Positions 14,892-24,084 of a DNA stretch of 64,000 nucleotides are shown piece after piece. This DNA is from Terriglobia bacterium (GTDB lineage Bacteria; Acidobacteriota; Terriglobia; Acidiferrales; UBA7541). Location of the stretch: the NCBI GenBank assembly GCA_023512135.1, contig JAIMAG010000001.1, positions 62,001-126,000 of the forward strand. Reading direction: 5' to 3'. A model generated the notes under the pieces. It worked only from the letters and a program-made list of their open reading frames with translations, was not told the origin of the DNA and did not search any database. A program made the translations under genes and the position numbers. Each line of letters opens with the position of its first letter. Within the stretch, counting starts at the first letter, position 1.

Positions 14892-15725
14892 TCAAGAGGA
14901 TTGCGGGTGCGTCCGTGCCGCTTCGGCTTGCAGTTCTTCGAGCAGCGCATGATCTTCTGCACTGAGCGCGGCCGAGGCCAGCAGTTCGGGCCGATTGCGA
15001 AGCGTTTTCGACAGCGCCATCTTGCGGCGCCAGCGACGAATCTGTTCGTGGTTGCCGCTGATGAGCACTTCCGGCACGCTCCAGCCGCGAAATTCCTGCG
15101 GGCGGGTGTAGTGCGGACAGTCGAGAATGCCGCCGGCCGCCGGCGAAGTAGTCGCCTGCGCCGGCAACGTTGCAGGCGCGCTGGCGGGTGCGGAGAAGGA
15201 CTCGAACAGGCGCGAGGCTTCATTGCCCAGTGCCCCCGGCAGCAGGCGAGTAACTGCGTCCACAATCATGGCCGCGGGCAGCTCTCCGCCCGAGAGCACA
15301 AAATCGCCCACGGAGATTTCGTCGGTGGCCAGGTGCTCGGCTACGCGCTCGTCCACGCCTTCATAGCGGCCGCAAATCAGCACCACACGTTCGAGGGCAG
15401 CCAGTCGTTGCGCCTCGGACTGGCGAAACAGTCGGCCGGCCGCAGACAGCAAAATGACGGCCGTGTGGCGGGAATCGATCGCCGGCCGCGACGCCCCGCC
15501 GAGCAACTCTTCGACCGCATCGAAGATCGGCTCCGGCTTCAGCACCATGCCCTCCCCGCCGCCAAAGGGACGGTCGTCTACGGTGCGGTGGCGGTCGCGT
15601 GCCCAGCGCCGCAGGTCGTGGACTTCGACCTGCACGAGCCCGGCCTGGCGGGCGCGCCGGAGAATGCCGTACTCGAGCGGTCCGCGGAAAAACTCCGGGA
15701 AGATGGTAAGGATGTCAAACCGCAT
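14892..15725 (-). CDS. trmD: tRNA (guanine-N1)-methyltransferase
   Basis: TrmD methylates G37 of tRNAs reading CNN codons. The 277-residue protein has [42 protein letters not shown] (SAM/tRNA loop), [13 protein letters not shown] and the trefoil-knot [30 protein letters not shown], all classical TrmD. It is followed by the C-terminal [33 protein letters not shown]. It sits in rpsP-khpA-rimM-trmD order. Confidence 0.97.
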   Translation of the reverse strand: MRFDILTIFPEFFRGPLEYGILRRARQAGLVQVEVHDLRRWARDRHRTVDDRPFGGGEGMVLKPEPIFDAVEELLGGASRPAIDSRHTAVILLSAAGRLFRQSEAQRLAALERVVLICGRYEGVDERVAEHLATDEISVGDFVLSGGELPAAMIVDAVTRLLPGALGNEASRLFESFSAPASAPATLPAQATTSPAAGGILDCPHYTRPQEFRGWSVPEVLISGNHEQIRRWRRKMALSKTLRNRPELLASAALSAEDHALLEELQAEAARTHPQSS

Positions 15726-15822
15726 CCTGCGCTCATTCTAACGCACTGCGGCCGGGTCCTGGGATGGCGCGCAGGCGGAAGCTCGCCCCCGGCAGCCTGC
15801 AGCACAGGAATCTTCAATCCCG

Positions 15823-16428
15823 TCAGGAGTTCAATTCGCGGAGGCCTTCGGGTAAGTGGACCTCGATGCGGCGACCGGCGACATCGATGTTCCGGCAGAT
15901 TTCCTCGGCGAAGGGAATCAGCAGCTCGCCACGGGAAGTCTCGACCACAAGCAGCGGCGTGCCCGCAATGGCTTCGCCGAAGAATTGCACTTCGCGCACC
16001 ACACCGAGAAACGAGGTCGGGGAAGTAGAAGAGACATCCAGGATGGATGTTGCCGGCCCGCCTGCTTGTTTTTGTGCCTCCCACACTTCGCAGCCGATCA
16101 GGTCGCTCACGAAGTACCTTCCGGCGGGCAGGGTGACACGCTGTTCGATGGGCACCCGCACTTCGAGGCCACGGAGTCGTTCGGCATCGGCGATGGTGTT
16201 GCAGCCCTCGAAATGAAAGATAGCGCGGCCGCGGTGGAGCCAGCAGCGGCGCACGGCGACGCGGCGTGGGGGCAGTGCTTCGTCGTGCGGGTCGGCCAGC
16301 CAGACTTCGGTCAGGTGCGTGAGTCGCTCGGGGAAGTCGGTGAGGATTTCGGCAGCCACTTCCCCGCGGCGCCCGCGTGCGCCCAGCACGCGAGCCAGAG
16401 TGACACCGGACCGAACGTGCGAGGACAC
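15823..16428 (-). CDS. rimM: 16S rRNA processing protein RimM
   Basis: RimM binds S19 and assists 30S maturation. The 201-residue frame from GTG 16428 has VTLARVLGARGRRGEVAAEILTDFPERL (N-terminal RimM domain), a middle FHFEGCNTIADAERLRGLEVRV and the PRC-barrel-like C-terminal part with VSDLIGCEVWE and LLIPFAEEICRNIDVAGRRIEVHLPEGL. GTG overlaps the khpA stop codon by one base (TAGTG), which fixes the start. The middle of the C-domain carries an extra Ala/Gly/Ser-rich loop. Confidence 0.93.
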   Translation of the reverse strand: MSSHVRSGVTLARVLGARGRRGEVAAEILTDFPERLTHLTEVWLADPHDEALPPRRVAVRRCWLHRGRAIFHFEGCNTIADAERLRGLEVRVPIEQRVTLPAGRYFVSDLIGCEVWEAQKQAGGPATSILDVSSTSPTSFLGVVREVQFFGEAIAGTPLLVVETSRGELLIPFAEEICRNIDVAGRRIEVHLPEGLRELNS

Positions 16429-16658
16429 TATTCGAGGATTTCCAGCGTGAAGCGTTTCTTCAGCTTCATGCCGGCGGCACCCAGAATCGTGCGGATGGCT
16501 TTGGCGGTGCGGCCCTGGCGGCCGATCACCTTGCCGAGGTCCTCCGGGTGGACGCGCAGTTCCAGTACGGTGACCTGTTCGCCGTCCACCGAACGCACCT
16601 GAACCTGATCCGGATGGTCCACCAGTGCTTTCGCGATCTCTTCCACCAGTTCTTTCAT
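16428..16658 (-). CDS. khpA: KH-domain RNA-binding protein (KhpA/YlqC family)
   Basis: A 76-residue single KH domain with the defining [18 protein letters not shown] loop and the start [19 protein letters not shown]. KhpA binds RNA, often with KhpB, and its gene normally lies between rpsP and rimM, exactly as here. The stop codon overlaps the rimM start. Confidence 0.95.
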   Translation of the reverse strand: MKELVEEIAKALVDHPDQVQVRSVDGEQVTVLELRVHPEDLGKVIGRQGRTAKAIRTILGAAGMKLKKRFTLEILE

Positions 16659-16773
16659 GGCTCACCTCCAGCCCCTCCGCATGTGGCCGGTGGCGAGGGA
16701 CTGGTTGTCACCGGCGGCAGTGGCCGCGATCGTTCCGAAACCGTTCCGGAGGAATCCCGGGGTGGCGGGGATC

Positions 16774-17013
16774 CTAGGCAATTTTTTGTGCACGCAGCAG
16801 GCTGCGGACGGTGTCGCTGGGCTGTGCCCCGCACCCGAGCCAGTACTTGACGCGCTCAGCGTCGAGGCGAACTTCCGCGGGCTGCTTGAGCGGGTCATAG
16901 GTGCCCACAATCTCGACAAATCGCCCGTCGCGAGGGCGACGCCTGTCGGTCACCACGACGCGGTAAAACGGCTTCTTCTTTTTTCCGAACCTGGACAGCC
17001 GAATCACGAGCAC
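16774..17013 (-). CDS. rpsP: 30S ribosomal protein S16
   Basis: A 79-residue S16: [41 protein letters not shown], then [20 protein letters not shown]. The GTG start at 17013 is preceded by a strong gaggaggt ribosome site. First gene of the ribosome-maturation operon; 115 bases separate it from khpA. Confidence 0.97.
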   Translation of the reverse strand: MLVIRLSRFGKKKKPFYRVVVTDRRRPRDGRFVEIVGTYDPLKQPAEVRLDAERVKYWLGCGAQPSDTVRSLLRAQKIA

Positions 17014-17039
17014 GCGCTTCCACCTCCTCGTTCTGATTC

Positions 17040-17045
17040 ATTATA
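17040..17045 (-). promoter_or_regulatory. -10 box for rpsP
   Basis: TATAAT on the minus strand, 27 bases upstream of the rpsP start and partly within the 3' end of the radical SAM gene. A matching -35 is not evident (AGCCGG at the 17-base position), so the call rests on the perfect -10 hexamer and on location. Confidence 0.4.
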
Positions 17046-18030
17046 GACGATTCCCGGCGGGCCGGCTATCGCCACGATCTTCGGCCCCGGCGATGTGGCC
17101 GGCCGAGCGCAGATCGAGCCGGCGCAGGCCGGCGGCGCGGGCCTGGGCCAGCGCCTGTTCAAACTCGTGCACAGTAATCAACCGGTTGATCTCCACATAA
17201 TCGGTGCCGCCCACCCGGCCCGCGGGCCAGTACTGCGGCATGACGTTGACGTAGGTATCCGGCCCCAGCTCGCGCGCGACCCACTGCATGATTTCGCGCG
17301 TGCCGGCGATGTCGCCGGGCATGACCAGGTGACGCAGAATCAACCCGCGCAGGGCCAGCCCGTTTTCGTCCACAATCAGATCGCCCACCTGACGGTGCAT
17401 GGCACGAATGGCGCGGCGGGCGGCCTCGGGATAGTCGGGCGCCTTCAGGTACCGGCGTGCCATCTCTGCATCCCAGAACTTGAAATCGGGCATGTAGATA
17501 TCCACGACCCCGTCCATCAGCTCGATGGAGTCGAGCGAGTCGTAGGCGCTGGTGTTGTAGACCAGCGGCAGGCGCAGGCCGCGTTCGATGGCCAGCGGCA
17601 GCGCTTCCAGGATTTGCGGCACGACGTGTTCGGGGGTGACGAAATTGATGTTGTGGCAGCCGCGCGCCTGCAGTTCGAGCATCAGGGCCGCCAACTGCTC
17701 CGGTCGCACCGGCTGACCGGCGCCTTCCCAGCTCAGGTCGTAGTTCTGGCAGAAGACACAGCGCAGATTGCACCAGGCAAAGAAAATCGTTCCCGAGCCG
17801 CGCCAGCCGCGCAGGCAGTCTTCTTCCCCATGGTGCGCGAAGGCACTGCCGACGACGGCGTAGCGGCCGGTCTTGCAGACGGCGAAGCGGTCTTCGAGCC
17901 GGTTCACATGGCAGTCGCGGGGACACAGTGTGCAGTCGCGAAGCAGCTCGAGCGCACGAGCCACTTTTTCCTTCAGCGCACCGGACTCCCACGTGCGCAG
18001 ATAGGCGGGCACGAAATCGCGCCGGCGCAT
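17041..18030 (-). CDS. Radical SAM protein (PflX-like, pyruvate formate-lyase-activating family)
   Basis: A 329-residue protein with an N-terminal cysteine pair block (CTLCPRDCHVNRL ... CKTGRYAVV) and the radical SAM cluster motif in FAWCNLRCVFCQNYDLSWEG (C-x3-C-x2-C). The remainder follows the COG1313 pattern (HNINFVTPEHVVPQI, DIYMPDFKFWD, RHLVMPGD, MPQYWPAG). Homologues are called putative activases but have no proven substrate. The ATG at 18030 (MRRRDFVPAYLRTWESG) is preferred; ATG 18054 would add eight residues. No glycyl-radical enzyme is nearby. Confidence 0.88.
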   Translation of the reverse strand: MRRRDFVPAYLRTWESGALKEKVARALELLRDCTLCPRDCHVNRLEDRFAVCKTGRYAVVGSAFAHHGEEDCLRGWRGSGTIFFAWCNLRCVFCQNYDLSWEGAGQPVRPEQLAALMLELQARGCHNINFVTPEHVVPQILEALPLAIERGLRLPLVYNTSAYDSLDSIELMDGVVDIYMPDFKFWDAEMARRYLKAPDYPEAARRAIRAMHRQVGDLIVDENGLALRGLILRHLVMPGDIAGTREIMQWVARELGPDTYVNVMPQYWPAGRVGGTDYVEINRLITVHEFEQALAQARAAGLRRLDLRSAGHIAGAEDRGDSRPAGNRL

Positions 18031-18208
18031 CACAAATCGGCTTTCCTGCAGCATGGCCCGAGCCGCGACCCAGCGGCCGCGCCTCTCTAGCCTAGGCCGT
18101 TCTGCACGGCGCGTCAATCACCCGACCCTGCCGACAACCGTTGCGGCTCTGGCAATCGCGCGACGCAGCGGGATGGAAGTGGCAACGGCCCGCCCGTAGA
18201 ATTCGGGT

Positions 18209-19501
18209 ATGCGCCCGCAGAAGTCCCCTTCCGGCGCCCTGCAGCACGCCGGACTGGCTGTAGCGACCGCCGGCCTGCTGCTCGCGCTCCACGTTCCGGC
18301 GCAGCCGGGCACCGGCACCCTGGCCGGAGTCGTGCTCGGGCCGGGCGATGCGCCGGTGGCCGGTGCGCGCGTGATTGTGCAGCAATCGGACGGGGCGAGT
18401 CCTCGTGCGGTTCGCGCCGACCGTTCCGGCCGGTTTCGGTTACGCGGGCTGCGTGCCGGTCTCTACGACCTGCGCGCACAGCACAGCGGGATGTGGTCGG
18501 AATGGCGCCACAACGTGCTGGTGCGCGCCGGCCGGGAAACCTCGGTGGTGCTGCGGCTGCTGCCCGGTGTGCCGGCCACCGAGCCTGTGCCGCTGCGGCT
18601 GGCGGGAACCGTGCGCGAGTGGGAAATTCCGGTGGCCGATGCGCAGCCGCATGACCCCGCCACCGACCCGGCAGGCAACGTCTGGCTGACCCTGATGCGC
18701 GCCAATCAACTCGCGCGGCTGGACCCGGCCACGGGCCAGTGGAAACTGTTCACCGCACCCACGCCGAATTCGGCACCGCACGGGCTGGTCAGCGACAGTG
18801 CGGGCAACATCTGGTACACCGCCAACGGAGCGGGAAAAATCGGCCGGCTCGACCCCGCCAGCGGCCAGATTACCGAATACAGCCTGCCCCGGGACGCCGG
18901 AGACCCGCACACGCCGGTGTTTGGTCCCGACGGCGCGCTCTGGTTCACAGTGCAGCGGGCGAACCAGATTCTGCGGCTGGACCCCCGCAGTGGAGCCGTG
19001 CGCGCCTACCCGGTGCCCACACCGGATGCGCGTCCTTACGGGATCGTGCTCGGACCGGATCAGGCGCTGTGGTTCTGCGAATTCGGCAGCGGCAAACTGG
19101 GACGTCTGGATCCGAACACAGGCCAGTTCACCGAGTACCGGATCCCGTTCGAAGGCGCGCGGCCGCGCCGTCTGGTGGCGCGGGCCGCAGCCATCTATTA
19201 CACCGACTTTGCGCGGGGCAGCATCGGCCAGCTCGATCTGGTCAAGTTCAGTTTTCGGGAATGGCCGAGTCCATCCGGACGCAGCTCGCAACCCTACGCC
19301 ATCGCTGCCGATGCCGAAGGAGTGCTGTGGTACACCGAGTTCAATGCGAACCAGCTCGTCCGCTTTGACCCGGAGACGGAACAGTTCACCCGCTTCGCGC
19401 TGCCTTCTCCGAAGTCCGAAGTGCGACACATGGTGCGCGACGCCTCCGGACGGATCTGGATGGCGCTTTCGGGCGCTAACAAGGTTGCCATGATCGAGTA
19501 G
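18209..19501 (+). CDS. Secreted beta-propeller protein with carboxypeptidase-regulatory domain (streptogramin-lyase-like)
   Basis: A 430-residue exported protein. The N-terminus holds a signal segment (VATAGLLLALHVPAQ) followed by a carboxypeptidase-regulatory-like domain (GTLAGVVLGPGDAPVAGARVIVQ ... GRFRLRGLRAGLYDLRA). Residues about 135-430 are a seven-bladed Vgb-like propeller with repeated G-N-[IV]-W-[YF] and W-F motifs (AGNIWYTANGAGKIGRLDP, DGALWFTVQRANQILRLDP, EGVLWYTEFNANQLVRFDP). Known Vgb enzymes linearise streptogramins, but most propeller relatives are uncharacterised. Lytic residues were not verified, so no enzymatic role is claimed. Confidence 0.8.
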   Translation: MRPQKSPSGALQHAGLAVATAGLLLALHVPAQPGTGTLAGVVLGPGDAPVAGARVIVQQSDGASPRAVRADRSGRFRLRGLRAGLYDLRAQHSGMWSEWRHNVLVRAGRETSVVLRLLPGVPATEPVPLRLAGTVREWEIPVADAQPHDPATDPAGNVWLTLMRANQLARLDPATGQWKLFTAPTPNSAPHGLVSDSAGNIWYTANGAGKIGRLDPASGQITEYSLPRDAGDPHTPVFGPDGALWFTVQRANQILRLDPRSGAVRAYPVPTPDARPYGIVLGPDQALWFCEFGSGKLGRLDPNTGQFTEYRIPFEGARPRRLVARAAAIYYTDFARGSIGQLDLVKFSFREWPSPSGRSSQPYAIAADAEGVLWYTEFNANQLVRFDPETEQFTRFALPSPKSEVRHMVRDASGRIWMALSGANKVAMIE

Positions 19502-19597
19502 CAGACCCTGCGCTTCACCCCGTACTAAAACCCCGGTACCGAAGATTTCGTGCCTTGCGTCCCATTCCCCGGGGTGCGGCTGAGAACTAGCCTGTGG

Positions 19598-19717
19598 GGT
19601 GCGGGTGGGGGCCTTGCTGCGGGGACGATCCTGAAAAACGGGATCAGCAGGTTACCCGCCCGCACCAAGGTTCGCCCGTCCTGCTATTCCCACCCAAATC
19701 CTTGTACCGGGCGAACC
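19598..19717 (+). ncRNA. Structured intergenic element, candidate RNA
   Basis: Within the 374-base gap 19502-19875 two strong hairpins stand side by side. Hairpin 1: GGTGCGGG (19598-19605) with CCCGCACC (19659-19666), extended by four more pairs, then CC/GG, TGCTG/CAGCA and a GATCC/GGATC tip. Hairpin 2: a perfect 10-bp stem (19669-19678 with 19708-19717) around a 29-base loop. CCCACCC (19689-19695) in that loop is complementary to GGGTGGG (19603-19609) in the 5' arm of hairpin 1, so a pseudoknot or switch is possible. No known riboswitch or SRP/6S signature was recognised. The strand is uncertain; the plus strand leads into the M16 protease genes. Confidence 0.45.
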
Positions 19718-19875
19718 GGGACCGGATCGCGGCCGCGGCTCAAGGCCACCTGCTCGCCACGCCGTCTCCTCTCTCCGGGAAGTCTGCTCTGCACTGGCTT
19801 CGCTGGGTCGTGAGTGCTATGCTGAGTATCCGCAGGGTTTCTGCAGCCTACCGCCTCGTGGGGAGGGGATTCGGC

Positions 19876-21438
19876 ATGAAGGCACCGCGCCAACCCGTAG
19901 CGCGAATTCGCGGATGGAAATACAGCACCAGGAAAGCTCCAGCGGTCGGCAGGGGCACAGCCCCGTCGCGGAAGAAGCCGGGGCCTGCCGGCCGGGGAAG
20001 CGCCCGGACGGCGCTCGTGGCCCTGGTGCTGGGCGTGGCGCTAGCCGTCGTGGGTACGCCAGCGCTGCTGGCCCAAGCAAAAAGCGCTGCGCCGCAAAAG
20101 GTCTTTCCGTACCCGATTCACAAGCGCACGCTCGCCAACGGCCTGGACGTCATCGTCATCGAAACACCCGAATTCAAAAACGTGCTCAGCTTCAACACGC
20201 TGGTGTTGGCCGGGGCGCGGAACGAAACCGAACCGGGCAAAAGCGGTCTGGCCCATCTGTTTGAACACATCCTGTTCCGGCACCGCTGGAAGGGACAGGA
20301 GAACGGCTACGAGGAAGCCATTTCGCGGCTGGGGGCACACAACAACGCCTGGACCTGGTTTGATGTGACGTTCTACCACCCGCTCACCTTCACCGCGAAT
20401 CTGGAAGGTCGCAGCGCAGACCTGCCCGGCCTGCTCGCGCTGGAGGCCGACCGGTTCAGCCGGCTCGATTTCACCGAGAAAATTTTTCGTACGGAAGCCG
20501 GTGCGGTGCTGGGCGAATACCGGCGAAACGCCTCGTTTCCGTCGCTGAAGCTGGAAGAGCGACTGATGGCGCTGCTTTTCCCGCACCATCCCTACGGGCA
20601 CACCACCCTCGGCTACTACGAAGACGTGCTCGACATGCCCAACGAATACGCGGCGGCAGTGGCCTTCTACGAGACCTACTACCGGCCGAACAACTGCGTG
20701 CTGGTGATTGCGGGCGACGTGCGCGCCGAGGAAGTGTTCGCCAAAGTCGAGCCCTACTACCGCGACTGGCAGCCGAAGCCGGTGCCGCCCATTCTCGCCA
20801 CCGGTGCGCCTCCCCAGCGGGAGCAGCGCGAGCACGTCACCTGGGATGCCGATGTGGCACCGCTGGTCTGGGTGGCCTACCGGATGCCGGCGTATAAAAC
20901 CGGCAGCGTGGAAACTGCGGTGGGGCAACTGTTGCCGGAATTGCTCATCTCGCCGGCGGCACCGCTGTACCGCAAGCTGCGCTTTGAAAAGCAGACCGCC
21001 AGCGCGCTGGACTTTGAGGAAGGCACCCAGGGCTACGAGAGCTTCGACCCGCGCGTTCTGATCCTGAGTGCGCAGCTCTACAAGGAGAAATATGCCGAGC
21101 GCGGACAGGCGTACTTCGACGAGGTCGTTGCCGATATCCTCGCCGGTGTGGAAGAGCTGAAACAGTTCTCGCGCCGGAAAGATGCTCGCGCCCTGCTGGA
21201 AACACTGAAGTCGAAATACCGCTACGACTTCCTGGCGGCGATGTCGTCGCCGGCCAACATCGCGCAGACGTTTGCCTGGTACTACCGTTTCGAGCGCGAC
21301 CCCGAAGTGTTCGAGAAGCTGCTGGCGTCGGTCGAGCGGCTGACCCCGCGGGACATCGACCAGTTCGCCCGACGACAGTTTGTGCCGGAGCACCGCGCCG
21401 TGCTGACGCTGGCCCACGACGCCAGTGCCCGGCCGTGA
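19876..21438 (+). CDS. M16 family zinc metallopeptidase (catalytic subunit)
   Basis: A 520-residue exported peptidase. After a basic leader and a signal segment (TALVALVLGVALAVVGTPALLAQ) comes the M16 fold. HLFEH at about residues 127-131 is the inverted HxxEH zinc motif, and EAGAVLGEYRRN about 80 residues on supplies the third ligand. The second M16 domain covers residues about 280-510. A good ribosome site (ggagggg) precedes the ATG at 19876. It is followed after 31 bases by a second M16-like gene, the usual arrangement of paired periplasmic M16 subunits. Confidence 0.9.
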   Translation: MKAPRQPVARIRGWKYSTRKAPAVGRGTAPSRKKPGPAGRGSARTALVALVLGVALAVVGTPALLAQAKSAAPQKVFPYPIHKRTLANGLDVIVIETPEFKNVLSFNTLVLAGARNETEPGKSGLAHLFEHILFRHRWKGQENGYEEAISRLGAHNNAWTWFDVTFYHPLTFTANLEGRSADLPGLLALEADRFSRLDFTEKIFRTEAGAVLGEYRRNASFPSLKLEERLMALLFPHHPYGHTTLGYYEDVLDMPNEYAAAVAFYETYYRPNNCVLVIAGDVRAEEVFAKVEPYYRDWQPKPVPPILATGAPPQREQREHVTWDADVAPLVWVAYRMPAYKTGSVETAVGQLLPELLISPAAPLYRKLRFEKQTASALDFEEGTQGYESFDPRVLILSAQLYKEKYAERGQAYFDEVVADILAGVEELKQFSRRKDARALLETLKSKYRYDFLAAMSSPANIAQTFAWYYRFERDPEVFEKLLASVERLTPRDIDQFARRQFVPEHRAVLTLAHDASARP

Positions 21439-21469
21439 GCCGCGCCCGGTGCACGGAACGAGGACGCCC

Positions 21470-23086
21470 ATGTGCAAAATTCATCCAATCGCAGTCGTTC
21501 GATGGCTTTTTGTGCTGAGCGTGACGCTCGCTCTCGGCACCCCGCCGGCCCCCGCGCAGTCGGTGCGTGTGGTCACGCTTGATTCGCCAGCACCGCTGGT
21601 GGTGGTGAAGGTCATGGTGCGGGCCGGCTCGGCACACGACTCGGCGGGCCTGGAAGGATTGGCTTACCTGACAGCACGCATGCTCATCGAAGGCAGCTTC
21701 GGTGACCCAAAGAATCCGGTCACCAAGGAGCGCCTGGCGGAAATCACCCGCCCGTGGGGCCAGGGCGCGACGCCGACGGTGCAGGTGGGGAAAGAAACGA
21801 CCACATTTTCGATGACGGTGCCGCGCGAGGTGCTGCCGCGATACATCGCGCAGATCTTCCGACCGATGTTCACGCAGCCGCTGTTCGATGCCCGCGAGCT
21901 GGACCGGCTGCGCGCGGAAACGCTGACCACACTGCGTTCGAACCTGCGGCTCGAGCAGATCGAGCTGGTCGGACTGGTCACGCTGGACAACGTCCTCCAC
22001 GCGGGCACGGGCTATGCGCATCCGGTGGCCACCGAGCGGGGCGCGGAAGCGATCTCCCGGGAAGCGCTCCTGCAGTTCTATGCCACCTACTACCGGCCGG
22101 AGCATCTGGTGCTCGGCGTAAGCACCCGTGAGGAGGCCCTCGTGGCCTCGCTGCGGGACGCGCTGGCCGGTGCTGGGGCAAGCACCGCGCCGCCGCTCGA
22201 ACGCCGCCCGGTGGAGCCACCGCCGGCCGTGCAGGGACGCGAGGTGGTCATCGTGGCGCTGCCGAATGCCATCTCCACCGGACTGCACGCGGGGTTTCCG
22301 CTCTCGATCAATCGCAGCCATCCCGACTACTGGCCGCTCTACGTCGCGAACGTCTGGTTCGGAACTCACCGCGACAGCTTCAGCTACCTCTACGACCAGA
22401 TTCGCGCGCTGCGCGGATACAATTACGGCGACTATTCCTACATCGAGCATTTCGAAAACCGTCCGTTTGCGCTGTTCCCGCCCACGGGCTACCCGCGCCG
22501 CTATCAGTACTTCAGCATCTGGATTCGCCCGGTGCAGCACGACTACGCCGTGCACCTGCTGAAGGCGCTCACCTGGGAGCTGGAACATTTCGTGCGCACC
22601 GGCCTCAGCGAAGAGCAGTGCGCACTGGCGAAGAACAAGGCGCGGGTGCTCTACCTTTCGCTGGCCGAAACCACAGAGCGACTGCTCGGCTATCGGCTGG
22701 AAGATGAATTCTACGGCCTGCATCCCGGCTACCTGGAAAGCTATCTTGACAGAATCGACGCGGTCAGCTGCGCGCAGGTCAACGCCGCCATCAAGAAGCA
22801 CCTGCAGGCAGCGAACCTGAAGTACGTCGTCGTGACCGACGACGAAGTGGCCCCCCGCATCGCGGACGCCATCGCTGCGAACCAGCCCGCCTGGGGCAAA
22901 GAGCCGGTCGAATATCAGATCGAAGTTCGCGAGGAAAACGGTCAGAAACTCTATCTGGTTCCGGAAACCAAACGGGCGTTACTCGAACGCGACGCGGTCT
23001 GGGCTCACTACTGGTTGGATATCCCGCGCAACCGCATCCGTATCGTACCGGCGGAGCGTCTGTTCGTCACCGCCGCCCTGCCGTAG
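21470..23086 (+). CDS. M16-like peptidase, non-catalytic partner subunit
   Basis: A 538-residue protein with a signal peptide (MCKIHPIAVVRWLFVLSVTLALGTPPAPAQ) and two M16 domains. At the position of the zinc motif it reads GLEGLAYLTARMLIEG, without HxxEH. The domain typical of the second half is present (YYRPEHLVLGVS, ISTGLHAGFPLS, YLYDQIRALRGYNYGDYSYIEHF). Such pairs form heterodimers in which one subunit has lost the metal and shapes the substrate cavity. It is cotranscribed with the catalytic gene. The substrate is unknown. Confidence 0.87.
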   Translation: MCKIHPIAVVRWLFVLSVTLALGTPPAPAQSVRVVTLDSPAPLVVVKVMVRAGSAHDSAGLEGLAYLTARMLIEGSFGDPKNPVTKERLAEITRPWGQGATPTVQVGKETTTFSMTVPREVLPRYIAQIFRPMFTQPLFDARELDRLRAETLTTLRSNLRLEQIELVGLVTLDNVLHAGTGYAHPVATERGAEAISREALLQFYATYYRPEHLVLGVSTREEALVASLRDALAGAGASTAPPLERRPVEPPPAVQGREVVIVALPNAISTGLHAGFPLSINRSHPDYWPLYVANVWFGTHRDSFSYLYDQIRALRGYNYGDYSYIEHFENRPFALFPPTGYPRRYQYFSIWIRPVQHDYAVHLLKALTWELEHFVRTGLSEEQCALAKNKARVLYLSLAETTERLLGYRLEDEFYGLHPGYLESYLDRIDAVSCAQVNAAIKKHLQAANLKYVVVTDDEVAPRIADAIAANQPAWGKEPVEYQIEVREENGQKLYLVPETKRALLERDAVWAHYWLDIPRNRIRIVPAERLFVTAALP

Positions 23087-23127
23087 TCGTGCCAATGTTT
23101 CATGGAAACCGGCCGGGGTGCCCAGGA

Positions 23128-24084
23128 ATGATCGCACGAGAAGGTGTTTGCAACCTCCGCGCCCTCGTGGCAGTCACGCTGGTGCTCGCCGCGCCCCTGG
23201 CCGGCGCCGCAGTGCCCGTCGAGCTGAAGCGGGAAACCGTACTGGCGTACAACACCTACGTGCGGCTCACGGAAGCCCGGATCGAACGCGAGCTGGCGGA
23301 TGCGAAGAATTTTCTCTGGCCGGATACTCTGCCGGCCGCGCAGCGCCGTCAGGCCTACGCAGCGCTTCGCGCCGGCCAGGTGCTCATCGAAGAGCGGCAA
23401 ACGCGCGATGCCCGCGGCCAGGAAATCGAAATCCCGGACGGGATGGTGCACCACTGGCTGGGCGTGGTGTTCCTGCCCGGCGTGCGGCTGGAGCAAGCAC
23501 TGGCGCTGGCGCAGGATTTCGAGCACGCCGAGCAATACTTCGGCCCGGACGTGCAGGAATCGAAGCTGCTGGCGCGCGAAGGCGACCGCTTCCGCGTCTG
23601 GATGCGGCTGCGGCGGAAGAAAATCGTCACCGTGGTGGTCCACGCGACCCAGGAAGCCTTCTTCCGCCGCCTCAGTCCGGTGCGGGCGAGCAGCCGGGGC
23701 GAGGCGCTGCGCATCGCCGAAGTCGAAAACCCGGACACCCCCGAGGAGAAAGAAAAACCGGTGGGCAACGACCGTGGATTCCTCTGGCGCATGAACACCT
23801 ACTGGCGTTACGAGGAAAAAGACGGCGGAACCTACGTGCAGCTGGAGGCGATTGCGTTGAGCCGGGAGATTCCGCCGGTGTTGCGCTGGTTCGTTGCTCC
23901 GCTGGTGAAAAGCGCGGCACGCGAATATCTGACGCACATCCTGGAGGGCTTCCGGCGCGCACTGGTGGGGAAAGCGGGCGAACGCGCGCGGGGCGGGCTC
24001 CCGCCGCTGCGAGAGACTACACCGACGGGCAGCGATGTGCTAAGTTGCTCGCCGCCATGGCAAAGCGCATCGGAATTCTGCTGA
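23128..24084 (+). CDS. Exported protein of unknown function
   Basis: A 318-residue protein with an N-terminal signal-like segment (LRALVAVTLVLAAPLAGAA). The mature protein of about 290 residues is rich in Arg/Glu and has no recognised domain. A stretch such as DGMVHHWLGVVFLPG ... WMRLRRKKIVTVVVHATQEAFFRRLSPVRASSRGEALRIAEVENP suggests an alpha/beta fold of a kind often seen in acidobacterial genomes. The ATG at 23128 is chosen because it starts the signal peptide; GTG 23089 is also open. Its 3' end overlaps the purN start by 28 bases. Confidence 0.7.
   Translation: MIAREGVCNLRALVAVTLVLAAPLAGAAVPVELKRETVLAYNTYVRLTEARIERELADAKNFLWPDTLPAAQRRQAYAALRAGQVLIEERQTRDARGQEIEIPDGMVHHWLGVVFLPGVRLEQALALAQDFEHAEQYFGPDVQESKLLAREGDRFRVWMRLRRKKIVTVVVHATQEAFFRRLSPVRASSRGEALRIAEVENPDTPEEKEKPVGNDRGFLWRMNTYWRYEEKDGGTYVQLEAIALSREIPPVLRWFVAPLVKSAAREYLTHILEGFRRALVGKAGERARGGLPPLRETTPTGSDVLSCSPPWQSASEFC

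Noticed and set aside
19561-19600. TPP-riboswitch-like string ggggtgcggctgagaa
   Set aside because: The remaining TPP core (CUGAUCUGGAUAAUnCCAGC-like part) is absent, and the following structure does not match.
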